A stretch of 64,000 nt of DNA from Bog-159 sp963707465. GTDB lineage: Bacteria > Acidobacteriota > Terriglobia > Bryobacterales > Bryobacteraceae. The translations under genes and the position numbers were made by a program. The notes below the pieces were generated by a model. That model worked only from the letters and a program-made list of their open reading frames with translations, was not told the origin of the DNA and did not search any database. This document shows, piece after piece, positions 38,542-47,592 of the stretch. Within the stretch, counting starts at the first letter, position 1. Each line of letters opens with the position of its first letter. The stretch lies in assembly GCA_963707465.1 (NCBI GenBank), contig CAVPQK010000011.1:186001-250000 (forward strand), in the 5' to 3' direction.

Positions 38542-38733
38542 ATGGACCGCCAACCACCTGAGACCGTCAAAGATCCGCCCAACTTGGTCCGGGCCCGCTC
38601 GTTCAGTCTGGATCGGCTGTTGAGCCACATCGATCCTGGACCAGCGGAAGAATCCGAAGCCTTCGTCAGCTTCATCTATGAGCAGCGCCGTATTGACGTC
38701 TCCACCGAACTCAACGACGAGACTGGTCGTTGA
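38542..38733 (+). CDS. Putative antitoxin of the PIN pair
   Basis: The 63-residue protein (MDRQPPETVKDPPNLVRARS start) has a mixed charged helical body (FSLDRLLSHIDPGPAEESEA). It has no clear ribbon-helix-helix or AbrB motif, so it is either an unusual antitoxin or a shortened one. It overlaps the PIN-domain gene by 56 bases, which is the usual geometry of antitoxin and toxin. The family was not recognised. It is divergent from the SEFIR gene. Confidence 0.5.
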   Translation: MDRQPPETVKDPPNLVRARSFSLDRLLSHIDPGPAEESEAFVSFIYEQRRIDVSTELNDETGR

Positions 38734-39121
38734 CACTGACGTTGCCAGCTTTGTTTTCAAGTGGCACCCTGACTTCGCGCCCACCTACGTGAAGATCATA
38801 CGCGGTTTTGAGTTGGTTCTCTCATTCATGACCCTCGCAGAGATGCGGCAGGGAGCTTTGAACGCGAAATGGGGACAGCGAAAATGCGATCTGTTGGAGG
38901 AGTATCTGGGCGACTTTTCGGTACTCCATTCCGACAGCACTTTGTGTTCTGCTTGGGCCGCCATTCGGAACGAGAGCGCGCGCAAGGGGCGGCCGATCAG
39001 TTCAGCCGATGCCTGGATCGCGGCCGCTGCGCTAGTTCTGCCGGCTCCGCTCGTCACCAACAATCCAAAGGACTACCGCCATCTGGACGACCTGCAACTG
39101 GTGTCAGCAGGCGGGATGTAA
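38678..39121 (+). CDS. PIN-domain toxin (VapC-like)
   Basis: The 147-residue protein has a PIN nuclease core with the acidic residues in the expected places: LVVDTDVASFVFKW (first D), MTLAEMRQGALNAK (E), ISSADAWIAAAAL (D) and LVTNNPKDYRHL (last D). It is expected to cleave RNA with a divalent metal. The start is ATG 38678, inside the antitoxin gene. The region 39122-39138 carries nothing, and the inverted double palindrome follows. Toxicity is inferred from family and geometry. Confidence 0.8.
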   Translation: MSSAVLTSPPNSTTRLVVDTDVASFVFKWHPDFAPTYVKIIRGFELVLSFMTLAEMRQGALNAKWGQRKCDLLEEYLGDFSVLHSDSTLCSAWAAIRNESARKGRPISSADAWIAAAALVLPAPLVTNNPKDYRHLDDLQLVSAGGM

Positions 39122-39138
39122 CGCCCAGCCCGGCGGAG

Positions 39139-39180
39139 GCCGATTGACAATCGGCCTGCAGGTTAACAACCTGCCCCACA
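39139..39180. repeat. 42-bp double palindrome, right (inverted) copy
   Basis: This is the reverse complement of 37135-37176 with one mismatch (TTAACAAC in place of TTGACAAC). It ends at the stop codon of the FHA gene. Confidence 0.8.
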
Positions 39181-40014
39181 TTACTGCTCGAACCGCAAGC
39201 ACGCCCGTCCCAAATAAACCTCATCCCCGGCGCACAAGCGCTCGCCGCGACGGTTGCCGGCCGGCACTTCAATCGACCGGCCTTCGCGAAAGATGCGCGT
39301 GCCGAATTCGCTGTCGTCGTCGCAAATGCGATACTGCCCCGACGGCCGATCGAAGCGGATATGCCCGTGTGCGCGCGATACGGTGGCGTTCGCGTCGTCG
39401 CCGCCTTCTTCAAATACGATGTCGTTGCGGCGCACGATGCGCTGCTGGCTGTCGGTAAGTTCCCGCATGCGTCCTATGTGGGTGAGCGTCCGGTCGACAG
39501 TATAGGTATCCTGGGCGGCCTTTCCGCGCACTACTACCAGGCGCGCCGCGGCCAACGGCGCGACCGATTCGGGTTCGGGTTCGACTTCAGGCGCGGCCAC
39601 GGCCGCTGGGGCAGGCGCCGGCGCGGCGGGAGCCTCAACGATCGCGTACGCAATCTCGAAACCCTTGGGGCCTTCCTCGGTTGTCTCCACATCCACCGCG
39701 AAGCCTGCCGGAAGCGCGCATCCGGCGCCCTGCAGGGACTCGCGGATATCGTTTTCCAAACGGCGATCCTGGGCGAACGCTGCCTGAAACAGGGCGCGGC
39801 GGTCCGGCTCGGGGGACACCAGCCGGACGCGCAGATGGTTGTAAGGGAACAGGCGCTGGCCGCGCTGGATGGTTTGGATCTTCCCTGCGATCTCCTCGAG
39901 TATGGCGCGATGCACCAGCAGCAACTCATCCGACTGGGCGGGTCCGAATGCCCGCTCCGTCCACTTGCGGAAGGCGCGCTCGATCGTCTTCTCTACTTCC
40001 GATAAGAAACTCAT
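39181..40014 (-). CDS. FhaA-like protein: DUF3662 plus FHA domain
   Basis: The N-terminal part of this 277-residue protein (about 1-125, MSFLSEVEKTIERAFRKWTE) matches the DUF3662/FhaA_N pattern. A Pro/Ala-rich linker (about 128-165) follows. The C-terminal FHA domain (about 165-277) has LTHIGRM, VSRAHGHIRFD and GTRIFREG, the phosphothreonine-binding loops. It is two bases downstream of the SEDS-PBP gene and likely co-translated. FhaA in actinobacteria lies in the rodA-pbpA-kinase cluster and tunes peptidoglycan synthesis; the same role is inferred here. A Ser/Thr kinase lies at 49808-52444. Confidence 0.85.
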   Translation of the reverse strand: MSFLSEVEKTIERAFRKWTERAFGPAQSDELLLVHRAILEEIAGKIQTIQRGQRLFPYNHLRVRLVSPEPDRRALFQAAFAQDRRLENDIRESLQGAGCALPAGFAVDVETTEEGPKGFEIAYAIVEAPAAPAPAPAAVAAPEVEPEPESVAPLAAARLVVVRGKAAQDTYTVDRTLTHIGRMRELTDSQQRIVRRNDIVFEEGGDDANATVSRAHGHIRFDRPSGQYRICDDDSEFGTRIFREGRSIEVPAGNRRGERLCAGDEVYLGRACLRFEQ

Positions 40015-40016
40015 AG

Positions 40017-43000
40017 CTATTTTCCCGCTCCCGGCTGCTTCCCGGCTCCGATGAGGCCCAGGCTCTGCGCCGCCGTCACCAGCGCGGCGGCCGCGGGAGC
40101 CGCGTAGGTGCCGCCATACTGGCCATTCTCGATCAATACCGCGAACGCGATGCGTCTGCCGGCCGGATACGGCGCGAACCCGATGAACCAGGCGTGCGAT
40201 GGCGCATCGGCCAGTTCGGCCGTGCCGGTCTTGCCCGCGATCTGCACGGGCGCGTTGGCGGCGCTGCGGCCGGTGCCTTCGGTCACCACTTCCCGCATGA
40301 AGCGGGACAGAGTGGCGGCCACATCGGGTCCGATCACTGCCTGTGGCGGTTGGGTGCGGTCGTTGCTTTCGTCGGCGATCCACCGGCCTTGCGGCAGTTG
40401 GCCGCCGCTCGCGACGGCTGCCGCCACCCGCGCCATCTGGAACGGCGACGCGACCACCTGCCCCTGCCCATAAGAGGATTGCGGCAGCGACTTGCGCAGT
40501 TGCGCCGCGGTGGCCGGCGCCGCCATGGAAATCCCCAGCAGGCTGCCGGTGTCGAATAACTGCTGCGCGCCCACATTGTAAGTGCCTAACTGCGCGAAGT
40601 AAGCATTGCAAGAGACAATCACGGCGCGCTCCATGTCGATGGTCCCATGCGGCGACTTATCCTCTATGTCGTCGCGGATGGGGCGGCTGGATCCGCGCAT
40701 GTAGTTACCCACGCGGCCATCCGGCAGGCGGATGCAGGAGTAAGTCTGCTTGGATAACTGGGGATCGTGGCGCAGCGCGGCCATCGCGGTGACTACCTTG
40801 AAAGTGGAGCCGGGCGGATAGAGGCCGTAGCGCGCGCGATCAAGATACGGATTGGCGGCGTCCTCCGCGTCGGTACGGCCGGCATCCACGGGCAGCCCGT
40901 CGCCCGGCCCGATGGGCGGCAGCGGATAGCTGACCGCCGCCAGCAGATCGCCCGTCGACGGGTCGAGCACCACTACCGATCCTTTGTCCTGGCCGGCCTT
41001 CTGCAGCGCGGCTTTCAGGATCTCGCCGGCGCGCACCTGCAGCCGCGCATCGAGTGACATGCGCACGTCGCGCTTGCGGTCCAACACCCGCCGCACCGCC
41101 GGATTGTTGGGGTCATAGCGGTGGCGCAGCAGGGGAACCAGCTCGCGCAGGTCGTAGCGCACCACCCGCTCCATCTTGCCCGTCTTGGGATTCGCTACAT
41201 CCACCAGCGTGGGGCGGTCGTCATACCCCCGCAGCCGGGTAGCCGAGTCGCGTTCCACGAACGAAGTGTTTCCCGCGCCCCAGCGGATGCGCGTGCGCAG
41301 GTCGCCCAGCAGATCGAACGTCAGGCCGCCGAACGGATAGTGGCGGCTCTCGGTGCGCGAGCAAGCCCGATCGATGTCGATGCCGAGCTGCCTGTATTGC
41401 GCACGGTGCTTCTCCAGTTCGTCCCAGTTGCTGGTTGCCAGCGGCAGGCCATTGCGGTCGTAGATGCCGCCCTTGGGAATGTCGCGCGCGATCTCCTGGA
41501 AGCGCGGGTTATATTGATAGCGGCGCGCGCCATCGGCCTGCACTACCAGGGTGCCTTCGCCCATGATGGCGGCGCTGCGCGCTATTTGCACGTAGGCGGC
41601 TTTGCCGACGATGATCAGGGCCAGCGCTCCCAGCGCCAGTCCCGCGGCTTCCACAGGCGCGCGGAAAGGCGCGTTGCGCTCCGGATCGGCGGCGGGCCGG
41701 CTGGAAATCGACAGCAATATGGCGAGGACGAAAAAATTCGCCAGCATGGACGACCGCCCATAGCTCAGGAAGGGCGTGACCACGCCGGAAAGGGGCAGCA
41801 CCCCCAGCGATCCGCCCGCGATCAGCAGGATTTGCAAGGCCATGCCCACGCCCAGGCCCACGGCCAGGAAGAATTCGTAGTCGCTGCGCGCGCGCAAGGC
41901 GATGCGCCCCGCGCGGTACAGGATGAACGCGTAGACCGCGAAAACGGCTGCCACGCCCAGGAAGCCCCATTCCTCGCCCAGCGCCGCCAGGATCAAGTCC
42001 GTGTGCGCAGCCGGGACCAGCGCCGGATCGCCCAAGCCGGGTCCGGTTCCCGAGAAGCCGCCCGTGGCGTACGCCCACAGCGATTGCGCCAATTGGTCGC
42101 CGCCGTGGATCACGTTGTTCCACGGCGATGCCCACATGGAGACGCGCTCGTAAACCGTGTGGGGCACACGCACCAGATATCCGCCCACGAATCCGGCCAG
42201 CAGAAACAGGAGCCCGGCGAGGGCGATCAGCGTGTCTTTGCGCGCGATCGAATACAGCGCCAGGAAAAGACAGGTGAACACTATGGCCGGTCCCATGTCT
42301 TTCTGCAGGAAGAAAAACAGCAGCGAGAGCGCCACGCAGGCGAAGGCGGGAAGGGTATATTCGAGCGGGGGAATGCCGCCCAGCCGGTTGAAGAGCTCGA
42401 GGCGCGGGCGCTGTTCGCGGGCGTGCCGCAGGACGTCCCAACGCGGCGCGAAGTAGCCCGCCAAAAACAGGATCAGTAGAATGCGGATCAGCTCCACGGG
42501 CTGAAATCCGAACAGGTTGACTTTGGCGTCGCTCACGCCCGGGCCATACCCGAACACGATCAGCAGGGCCGAGAGCGCGAAGCTGGCGAGCAGCGGCACG
42601 AAGCTCAATTTGCCCAGCAGTCGCTCGTAGTCGAGCGCGCTGGCGATGGCCAGCAGGATGCATCCGGCGGCCACGCCTTGCGCGAAATCCGCGAAGAGCA
42701 GGCTGTCGCGGACGGGGTCGCGCAGGCTGATCATCAGGTTCAGGCCGAACCCGGTGAGCAGCAGAATGGCGGGCAGCAGCATGCCGTCGCCGGGAAATGC
42801 GCGCACGCTCCACCAAAGGTGCACGGCCCAGAATGCCGCGAAAAACGCCGCGATCCACATCCAGAATGTGCGCCGGAACTGCGCCGGGCGGCGCACCACG
42901 AACGCGGGTTTCAACTGCCGGAACTGTTCGCCGGTCAGGAGGGCGTGGCGGCCGCGGAACGACTTCAGTCCCCGCGCGGCGTCGACTTCCGATTCGGAGA

Positions 43001-43358
43001 CCCGCAGCCGGGCGATGGCGCCCACGTTTGGCAGATTGCCCGAGGCGTCGTAGACCCGGCGCGCCACGAATTGTCGTTCGGCTGGTTCGGTAAAAAGCGC
43101 GAGGTAGGGCAGCAGATCCTCGCGCGCCGCGAGATCGTTCAGGTTCAGCAGTTGTTTGCCGGCGAGGCCGCTCTCGATCTCCGCGAACGATCGCGTTTTC
43201 GCGCGGTAGACCAGGATGAAGCCGGCCAGCAGCGCGAGCGAAACCGCCAGCATCCAGAGGGCCTCCCGGCGGCGCCAGACGATGCCCTGCCAGAGCGCGG
43301 GCCGCCCGCTACCGGAAGCTTGCGCTCTCTGGGTGGCCCTGCTGCGTGTTACCGCCAT
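40017..43358 (-). CDS. SEDS glycosyltransferase - class B PBP fusion
   Basis: In this 1,113-residue protein residues about 20-170 hold a membrane segment and an extra soluble part. About 175-600 form a multi-helix FtsW/RodA-type SEDS domain, with YLVRVPHTVYERVSMWASPW, ALGEEWGFLGVAA and LPLSGVVTPFLSYGRSSML. Residues about 640-1100 are a PBP transpeptidase: DIPKGGIYDRNGLPLATSNW, PGSTFKV with Ser851 and Lys854, VSCNAYF and GKTGTAEL (Lys1043). So glycan polymerisation and cross-linking are in one chain with no break. Such partners are normally separate proteins. It is probably transcribed with the FHA gene. It serves either elongation or division. Confidence 0.9.
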   Translation of the reverse strand: MAVTRSRATQRAQASGSGRPALWQGIVWRRREALWMLAVSLALLAGFILVYRAKTRSFAEIESGLAGKQLLNLNDLAAREDLLPYLALFTEPAERQFVARRVYDASGNLPNVGAIARLRVSESEVDAARGLKSFRGRHALLTGEQFRQLKPAFVVRRPAQFRRTFWMWIAAFFAAFWAVHLWWSVRAFPGDGMLLPAILLLTGFGLNLMISLRDPVRDSLLFADFAQGVAAGCILLAIASALDYERLLGKLSFVPLLASFALSALLIVFGYGPGVSDAKVNLFGFQPVELIRILLILFLAGYFAPRWDVLRHAREQRPRLELFNRLGGIPPLEYTLPAFACVALSLLFFFLQKDMGPAIVFTCLFLALYSIARKDTLIALAGLLFLLAGFVGGYLVRVPHTVYERVSMWASPWNNVIHGGDQLAQSLWAYATGGFSGTGPGLGDPALVPAAHTDLILAALGEEWGFLGVAAVFAVYAFILYRAGRIALRARSDYEFFLAVGLGVGMALQILLIAGGSLGVLPLSGVVTPFLSYGRSSMLANFFVLAILLSISSRPAADPERNAPFRAPVEAAGLALGALALIIVGKAAYVQIARSAAIMGEGTLVVQADGARRYQYNPRFQEIARDIPKGGIYDRNGLPLATSNWDELEKHRAQYRQLGIDIDRACSRTESRHYPFGGLTFDLLGDLRTRIRWGAGNTSFVERDSATRLRGYDDRPTLVDVANPKTGKMERVVRYDLRELVPLLRHRYDPNNPAVRRVLDRKRDVRMSLDARLQVRAGEILKAALQKAGQDKGSVVVLDPSTGDLLAAVSYPLPPIGPGDGLPVDAGRTDAEDAANPYLDRARYGLYPPGSTFKVVTAMAALRHDPQLSKQTYSCIRLPDGRVGNYMRGSSRPIRDDIEDKSPHGTIDMERAVIVSCNAYFAQLGTYNVGAQQLFDTGSLLGISMAAPATAAQLRKSLPQSSYGQGQVVASPFQMARVAAAVASGGQLPQGRWIADESNDRTQPPQAVIGPDVAATLSRFMREVVTEGTGRSAANAPVQIAGKTGTAELADAPSHAWFIGFAPYPAGRRIAFAVLIENGQYGGTYAAPAAAALVTAAQSLGLIGAGKQPGAGK

Positions 43359-43543
43359 TGGGAGTCCAACTTAGATTCTATGCTGTAGCGGAAGGCGGCG
43401 CACGGCGGGACTTTTTGTCGCGTCCGCACTGCCGCAAGTATTCAATCGCACGAGTACCAGTACCTCACTCCAAGCCAGGCCGGAACTTGCGCTGCCTGGA
43501 GCTTGCAAAATGCCGCCAGCTTGTGCGACTCTGAATCAAACTC

Positions 43544-44509
43544 ATGCACCCCTTCACACGTCTTTTGTCCCGTAGTTTGTTTGTTCCGTCCGCATTTCTG
43601 TTGCTTGGCGTAGCTGGTCTTTTCGCCGCGCCAACCTTCACTGAGTACGTCATCCCGACCGCCGGCGCCAAACCCTTCAGCTTGGTGGCGGGACCGGACG
43701 GCGCCATCTGGTTTACCGAGTGGGTTGGAAATAAGATCGGCCGTGTCACCACCACGGGCGTCTTCACCGAATATCCCCTTCCCCATGCCCATAGCACGCC
43801 CATCTGGATCAAGGTGGGCCCGGATGGGGCGCTCTGGTTTACCGAGGAGGGCGGCAACCGCATCGGACGTATAACCACCGAAGGCGTGATCACAGAGTAT
43901 CCGTTGCCGACCGCGACAAGCTATCCCTGGAACCTCGGCGTGGGACCGGACGGGGCGATCTGGTTTACAGAAAAAGCCGGACGAATCGGCCGCATCACTA
44001 CCGCCGGCGTGCTTGCGGAGTACACGGTGCCAAGTTCTCCGTGGGACATCTGCACCGGGCCGGATGGCGCCCTTTGGTATACCGAACGGTATTCCAATCA
44101 GGTTGCCCGTATGACCACCGACGGTGTGATCACCAATCAATACGCAATCCCGACCCCCGCCAGCGGTCCGGATGTAATCATCGCGGGCGCCACCGGGCCG
44201 CTATGGTTTACCGAGGAGTTTGGCACGAAGCTTGCGGCCATCACCACCGAAGGCGCGATCACCGAGTACCTTGTACCCACGCCCGATAGCCAGCCGGGCG
44301 GTATCACCTTCGGGCCCAATGGCGAAATCTGGTTCGCCGAGCACACCGGCAACAAGATCGGTTGGCTCTCCACTACGTTTGTATTCACCGAATACGTGTC
44401 GCCCACTGCCGATAGCATTCCCATGGTCATTGAGCAGGGTCCTGACGGTGCTTTGTGGTACACGGAGTGGCAGGGCAATAAGATCGCGAAAATCACCACT
44501 TCCGAATAA
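43544..44509 (+). CDS. Secreted NHL/virginiamycin B lyase-like repeat protein
   Basis: In this 321-residue protein a signal peptide (about residues 1-29, SLFVPSAFLLLGVAGLFAA) is followed by seven similar blade units of the form AGPDGAIWFTEWVGNKIGRV ... TTGVFTEY. This is a beta-propeller related to Vgb/streptogramin lyase. The His/Glu set that linearises streptogramin is not convincingly present, so lyase activity should not be assumed. The stretch 43359-43543 upstream carries no clear gene. It is exported, and may bind sugars or peptides outside the cell. Confidence 0.75.
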   Translation: MHPFTRLLSRSLFVPSAFLLLGVAGLFAAPTFTEYVIPTAGAKPFSLVAGPDGAIWFTEWVGNKIGRVTTTGVFTEYPLPHAHSTPIWIKVGPDGALWFTEEGGNRIGRITTEGVITEYPLPTATSYPWNLGVGPDGAIWFTEKAGRIGRITTAGVLAEYTVPSSPWDICTGPDGALWYTERYSNQVARMTTDGVITNQYAIPTPASGPDVIIAGATGPLWFTEEFGTKLAAITTEGAITEYLVPTPDSQPGGITFGPNGEIWFAEHTGNKIGWLSTTFVFTEYVSPTADSIPMVIEQGPDGALWYTEWQGNKIAKITTSE

Positions 44510-44558
44510 CTGAAACCCGTGCCTGCTGGAAGCCGTTGTACCTTGAGAAAGGGCCTAC

Positions 44559-46187
44559 ATGCGACTTCCGATGTTGTTGCCGGCGCTGGCGGCGGGAATA
44601 TTAGTGGCGCAAATGCCCGATGTGGTCATCCGGACCACCACTCGCCTGGTGCAAATCAACGTCATTGTGACCAAGAAGGGCGCGGCCGTACCAGGCCTCA
44701 AAAAAGAAGACTTTCAGGTCTTCGACAATGGCAAAAAGCAGGAAATCCGGTTGTTTTCCGAGGAGACCCGTGCCGTCCTGCCGGCCGTATCCGCGCCCTT
44801 GCCCCAGGGCACGTTCACCAATCAGCTCGAACAACGGTCGGGAACGCCGGCGGCGGTCACCGCCATTCTGCTGGATGGCGTGAATACGCGCTTTTCCGAC
44901 CAGACCTACGCGCGCCAGCAGGTGGTTCAGTTTTTGAAGCAAATCCAGCCGGAGGACCGCATTGCCATCTACACGCTGGATTCGCGCGGCCTGAAAGTGT
45001 TGCATGACTACACCACCGATTCCTCCGACCTGGTGGCGAGGCTGGCAAAGTATCAGGGAGACATTGCGCCCGAGGTAACCGGAGCGAGCGAATTGAGCGA
45101 TGCGCTGGGCGGCTGGATGGGGAGCCGGGGGAACAGCTTTGAGCGGCAGTACTACCTCAACGACCGGATTCAGCAGACCCTGCACGCCATCGAGTTCATT
45201 GCCGACAACCTGGCCCCCTTGCCCGGCCGCAAGAACCTGATCTGGATTTCAAGCGCGTTTCCGCTGCAGATTGGATTCATGAACACCTCCGGTGGCCGTA
45301 GCGGCAGCGGCGGGATGCCCTTGGCGTCGCAGCGCGGCGGCGCGGGCGGGATGAGCTCGCATAGCGGTCCGCCCGCGCCCCGTGCGCAGCAGACCTGGAC
45401 GGCGGAAACCGATCAGGCGATCCGCGCGCTGAACGACGCCAACCTGGCCATCTATCCCGTGGATGCGCGCGGTCTGGTGGCTTCCGCGTCCGCGCGGGTT
45501 GCGTCGCGCACCTATCGGAACCAGGCCACCATGGAAGAACTGGCGGACCGTACCGGAGGGCGCGCATTCATCAATTCCAACGATATCTCGGGCGCTATCC
45601 GGACCGCGGTCGAGGATTCTTCAGTCACTTACACGCTGGGCTTTTATCCGGAAAACGAAAAATTCAACGACTCGTTTCACAACCTGAAAGTGAAACTGGT
45701 GGAGTTTCCGCACATGGAGCTGCGATACCGGAGGGGTTATGTGGACCAGCGCACTCCCCCGCAAGACGAAGGACTGCGGCGGGCGGCATTGCGCGACGCG
45801 GTCTTGAGTCCTATGGACGCTAACGGCATCGGGCTGCGCGCTAATGTCCGCGAGACCAGCGGGGGCCTTGACCTGACTCTGCGCGTCGACCCGCGCACGA
45901 TTGTGCTCGATCAGCAGGGGGATCGATGGGCCGGGAAACTGGACCTTCTGTTCGTGGAAAAAGATGCCCACGGCACGCAGACGTTCGGTGTGGACGACAC
46001 CTTGTCGATGGAGTTGAAACGGGAGAATTACGACCGGATCCAGCGGGAAGGCCTGATGTACCACCGGGTTATCCCGCCAAACGGAAATGCCAGCGAGATC
46101 CGGGTGGTGGTGCGCGACGCGTCGACTGGAGCCGTAGGCAGTATCACCGCGCCGGTCAGCGCGATTCCCTCCGCGGCCGGGAAGTAG
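44559..46187 (+). CDS. TIGR03436-type VWFA-related acidobacterial protein
   Basis: In this 542-residue protein a short signal peptide (MRLPMLLPALAAGILVAQMP) is followed by TTTRLVQINVIVTKKGAAVP and the GLKKEDFQVFDNGKKQEIRL block, which marks the VWFA-related acidobacterial family. The VWA core (AAVTAILLDGVNTRFSDQTY, about 105-125) lacks a complete DxSxS metal site. A later Gly/Ser-rich insertion spans about 245-275. It is secreted. The family is known for abundance in Acidobacteria, and its function is not established. A hairpin terminator follows. Confidence 0.85.
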   Translation: MRLPMLLPALAAGILVAQMPDVVIRTTTRLVQINVIVTKKGAAVPGLKKEDFQVFDNGKKQEIRLFSEETRAVLPAVSAPLPQGTFTNQLEQRSGTPAAVTAILLDGVNTRFSDQTYARQQVVQFLKQIQPEDRIAIYTLDSRGLKVLHDYTTDSSDLVARLAKYQGDIAPEVTGASELSDALGGWMGSRGNSFERQYYLNDRIQQTLHAIEFIADNLAPLPGRKNLIWISSAFPLQIGFMNTSGGRSGSGGMPLASQRGGAGGMSSHSGPPAPRAQQTWTAETDQAIRALNDANLAIYPVDARGLVASASARVASRTYRNQATMEELADRTGGRAFINSNDISGAIRTAVEDSSVTYTLGFYPENEKFNDSFHNLKVKLVEFPHMELRYRRGYVDQRTPPQDEGLRRAALRDAVLSPMDANGIGLRANVRETSGGLDLTLRVDPRTIVLDQQGDRWAGKLDLLFVEKDAHGTQTFGVDDTLSMELKRENYDRIQREGLMYHRVIPPNGNASEIRVVVRDASTGAVGSITAPVSAIPSAAGK

Positions 46188-46318
46188 GGTCTAACGCGAG
46201 TTGCAAGTCAGGTGCGTACCGCGATTAGTGCAGGTATTTGGCCTAGTCAGCCTATCCTTCGGAAATTTAATTTAGAAAAACCTTGACGCAAACCTCCCGC
46301 TGCAGGCACAATTAAATT

Positions 46319-46344
46319 ATCCGGTTGCTCCACCGGATTTTTTT
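46319..46344 (+). terminator. Rho-independent terminator after the VWFA gene
   Basis: ATCCGGT (46319-46325), loop TGCTCC, ACCGGAT (46332-46338), then a seven-T run. It lies 131 bases after the VWFA stop and 57 bases before the transpeptidase start. Confidence 0.75.
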
Positions 46345-46401
46345 GTTTGAGTTCTGGCGAACTACTACAGGTTTCACTACCTGGCGCTCGTATCTGGACG
46401 T

Positions 46402-47583
46402 ATGATGAAGTTTCCATTGAGCCTCCCCCGGTTTCTGCCGTTCGCAATCGTTATTTTCCTGATATCCCAAGTTGCCTCTGCCGCGCCTGTGCACCGCCGC
46501 CGCCGCCGCGCCGTGCATCACGCCGTCGCGGTGCAATCCGCCGCCATGGTGCATCGCGTTTCCTATCGCACCGCGGCGCCGCCGCCCGTCGTTGTGCGCG
46601 GCGGGCCCTGGACCGAACCGACCTATGCCGATTCCACTGTGGGCGACAACGCCGATGGCGAGGATCTGGAAGTGCGCCGGGCCGCGGTCGAGGCGCTCGG
46701 CCAATATAACGGATCGGTGGTGGTGGTGGATCCGAACAGCGGCCGCATACTAACCATCGTGAACCAGAAGCTGGCGCTCGGCAGCGGGTTTCAACCCTGC
46801 TCCACGATCAAGGTGTCGGTGGCGATGGCCGGCCTCAGCGAAAAGGTGCTCGGCGCTGACGGCAAGCTCTTCCGCCACGGCTATAACCTGACGCAGGCGC
46901 TGGCGCACTCGAACAACTACTATTTCGCCACGCTGGGCTTGAAGCTCGGTTTCGACAAAGTCAGCTATTATGCCCACTTGTTCGGATACGGCGAAAAGGC
47001 CGGTTTGAACATCCCCGGTGAGAGCCCCGGGCGCTTCCCCGCCGAGCCGCCCAGCAACGGTGGCGTGGGCATGCTCACCAGCTTTGGCGAAGAGATCGCG
47101 CAAACGCCGCTGCAACTGGCTGCGCTGATGTCCGCGGTCGCCAATGGCGGCACGCTTTACTACCTGCAGTATCCGCGCAGCGCGCAGGAAGCCGGCGGGT
47201 TGGTGCCGCGCGTCAAACGCCAGTTGGATATCGGGAACTTGATTCCGGAGTTGAAGCCCGGCATGCTGGGCGCAGTCGAATACGGCACGGCGCGCCGGGC
47301 GCAGCAGGACGAACCCATCGCCGGCAAAACGGGCACTTGTACCGACGGCCACACCCACCTGGGCTGGTTCGGCTCTTTCAACGACGTGAATGGGCGCAAA
47401 CTGGTAGTTGTCGTGCTGCTCACCGGCGGGCGGATGCCTGGCACGCCCGGGCCTCTGGCGGCGGGCATGGCCGGCGAAGTCTACCGCAGCCTGGCGCAGA
47501 AGAACTATACTGCCACAGAGAATCCGCTGCGGAGACTTATGCCCGCGACTCTGCTGCCTTCACAGATCTGTTGCGCCCGATAG
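46402..47583 (+). CDS. Secreted penicillin-binding transpeptidase-domain protein
   Basis: In this 393-residue protein a hydrophobic leader (about 5-28) is followed by a basic stretch (VHRRRRRAVHHAVAVQ) and a penicillin-binding domain. FQPCSTIKVSVAMAG holds Ser134 and Lys137. HSNNYYFATLG is the SxN motif and AGKTGTCTDGHTHLGW the KTG triad (Lys309). There is no PBP dimer domain, so it resembles a small monofunctional or OXA-like transpeptidase. Beta-lactam sensitivity or resistance cannot be judged. It is convergent with nuoA, with about nine bases between the stops. Confidence 0.8.
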   Translation: MMKFPLSLPRFLPFAIVIFLISQVASAAPVHRRRRRAVHHAVAVQSAAMVHRVSYRTAAPPPVVVRGGPWTEPTYADSTVGDNADGEDLEVRRAAVEALGQYNGSVVVVDPNSGRILTIVNQKLALGSGFQPCSTIKVSVAMAGLSEKVLGADGKLFRHGYNLTQALAHSNNYYFATLGLKLGFDKVSYYAHLFGYGEKAGLNIPGESPGRFPAEPPSNGGVGMLTSFGEEIAQTPLQLAALMSAVANGGTLYYLQYPRSAQEAGGLVPRVKRQLDIGNLIPELKPGMLGAVEYGTARRAQQDEPIAGKTGTCTDGHTHLGWFGSFNDVNGRKLVVVVLLTGGRMPGTPGPLAAGMAGEVYRSLAQKNYTATENPLRRLMPATLLPSQICCAR

Positions 47584-47592
47584 GCTGGAAGG

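Noticed and set aside
41121..42479. 452-codon open frame opposite the SEDS-PBP gene
   Set aside because: Low-complexity Gln/Arg/Gly-rich product with no signal; a shadow of the fusion gene.
43359..43543. Small gene or regulatory RNA between the SEDS-PBP gene and the NHL gene
   Set aside because: No frame with coding features and no clear hairpin; treated as a plain divergent intergenic region.
43544..44509. Virginiamycin B lyase activity
   Set aside because: The propeller repeats fit the fold, but the active His/Glu set could not be found, so only fold-level naming is kept.
46282..46318. Promoter TTGACG upstream of the hairpin at 46319
   Set aside because: No -10 box at acceptable distance (the AT-rich part is about 22-25 bases away). 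The hairpin is better explained as the VWFA gene terminator.
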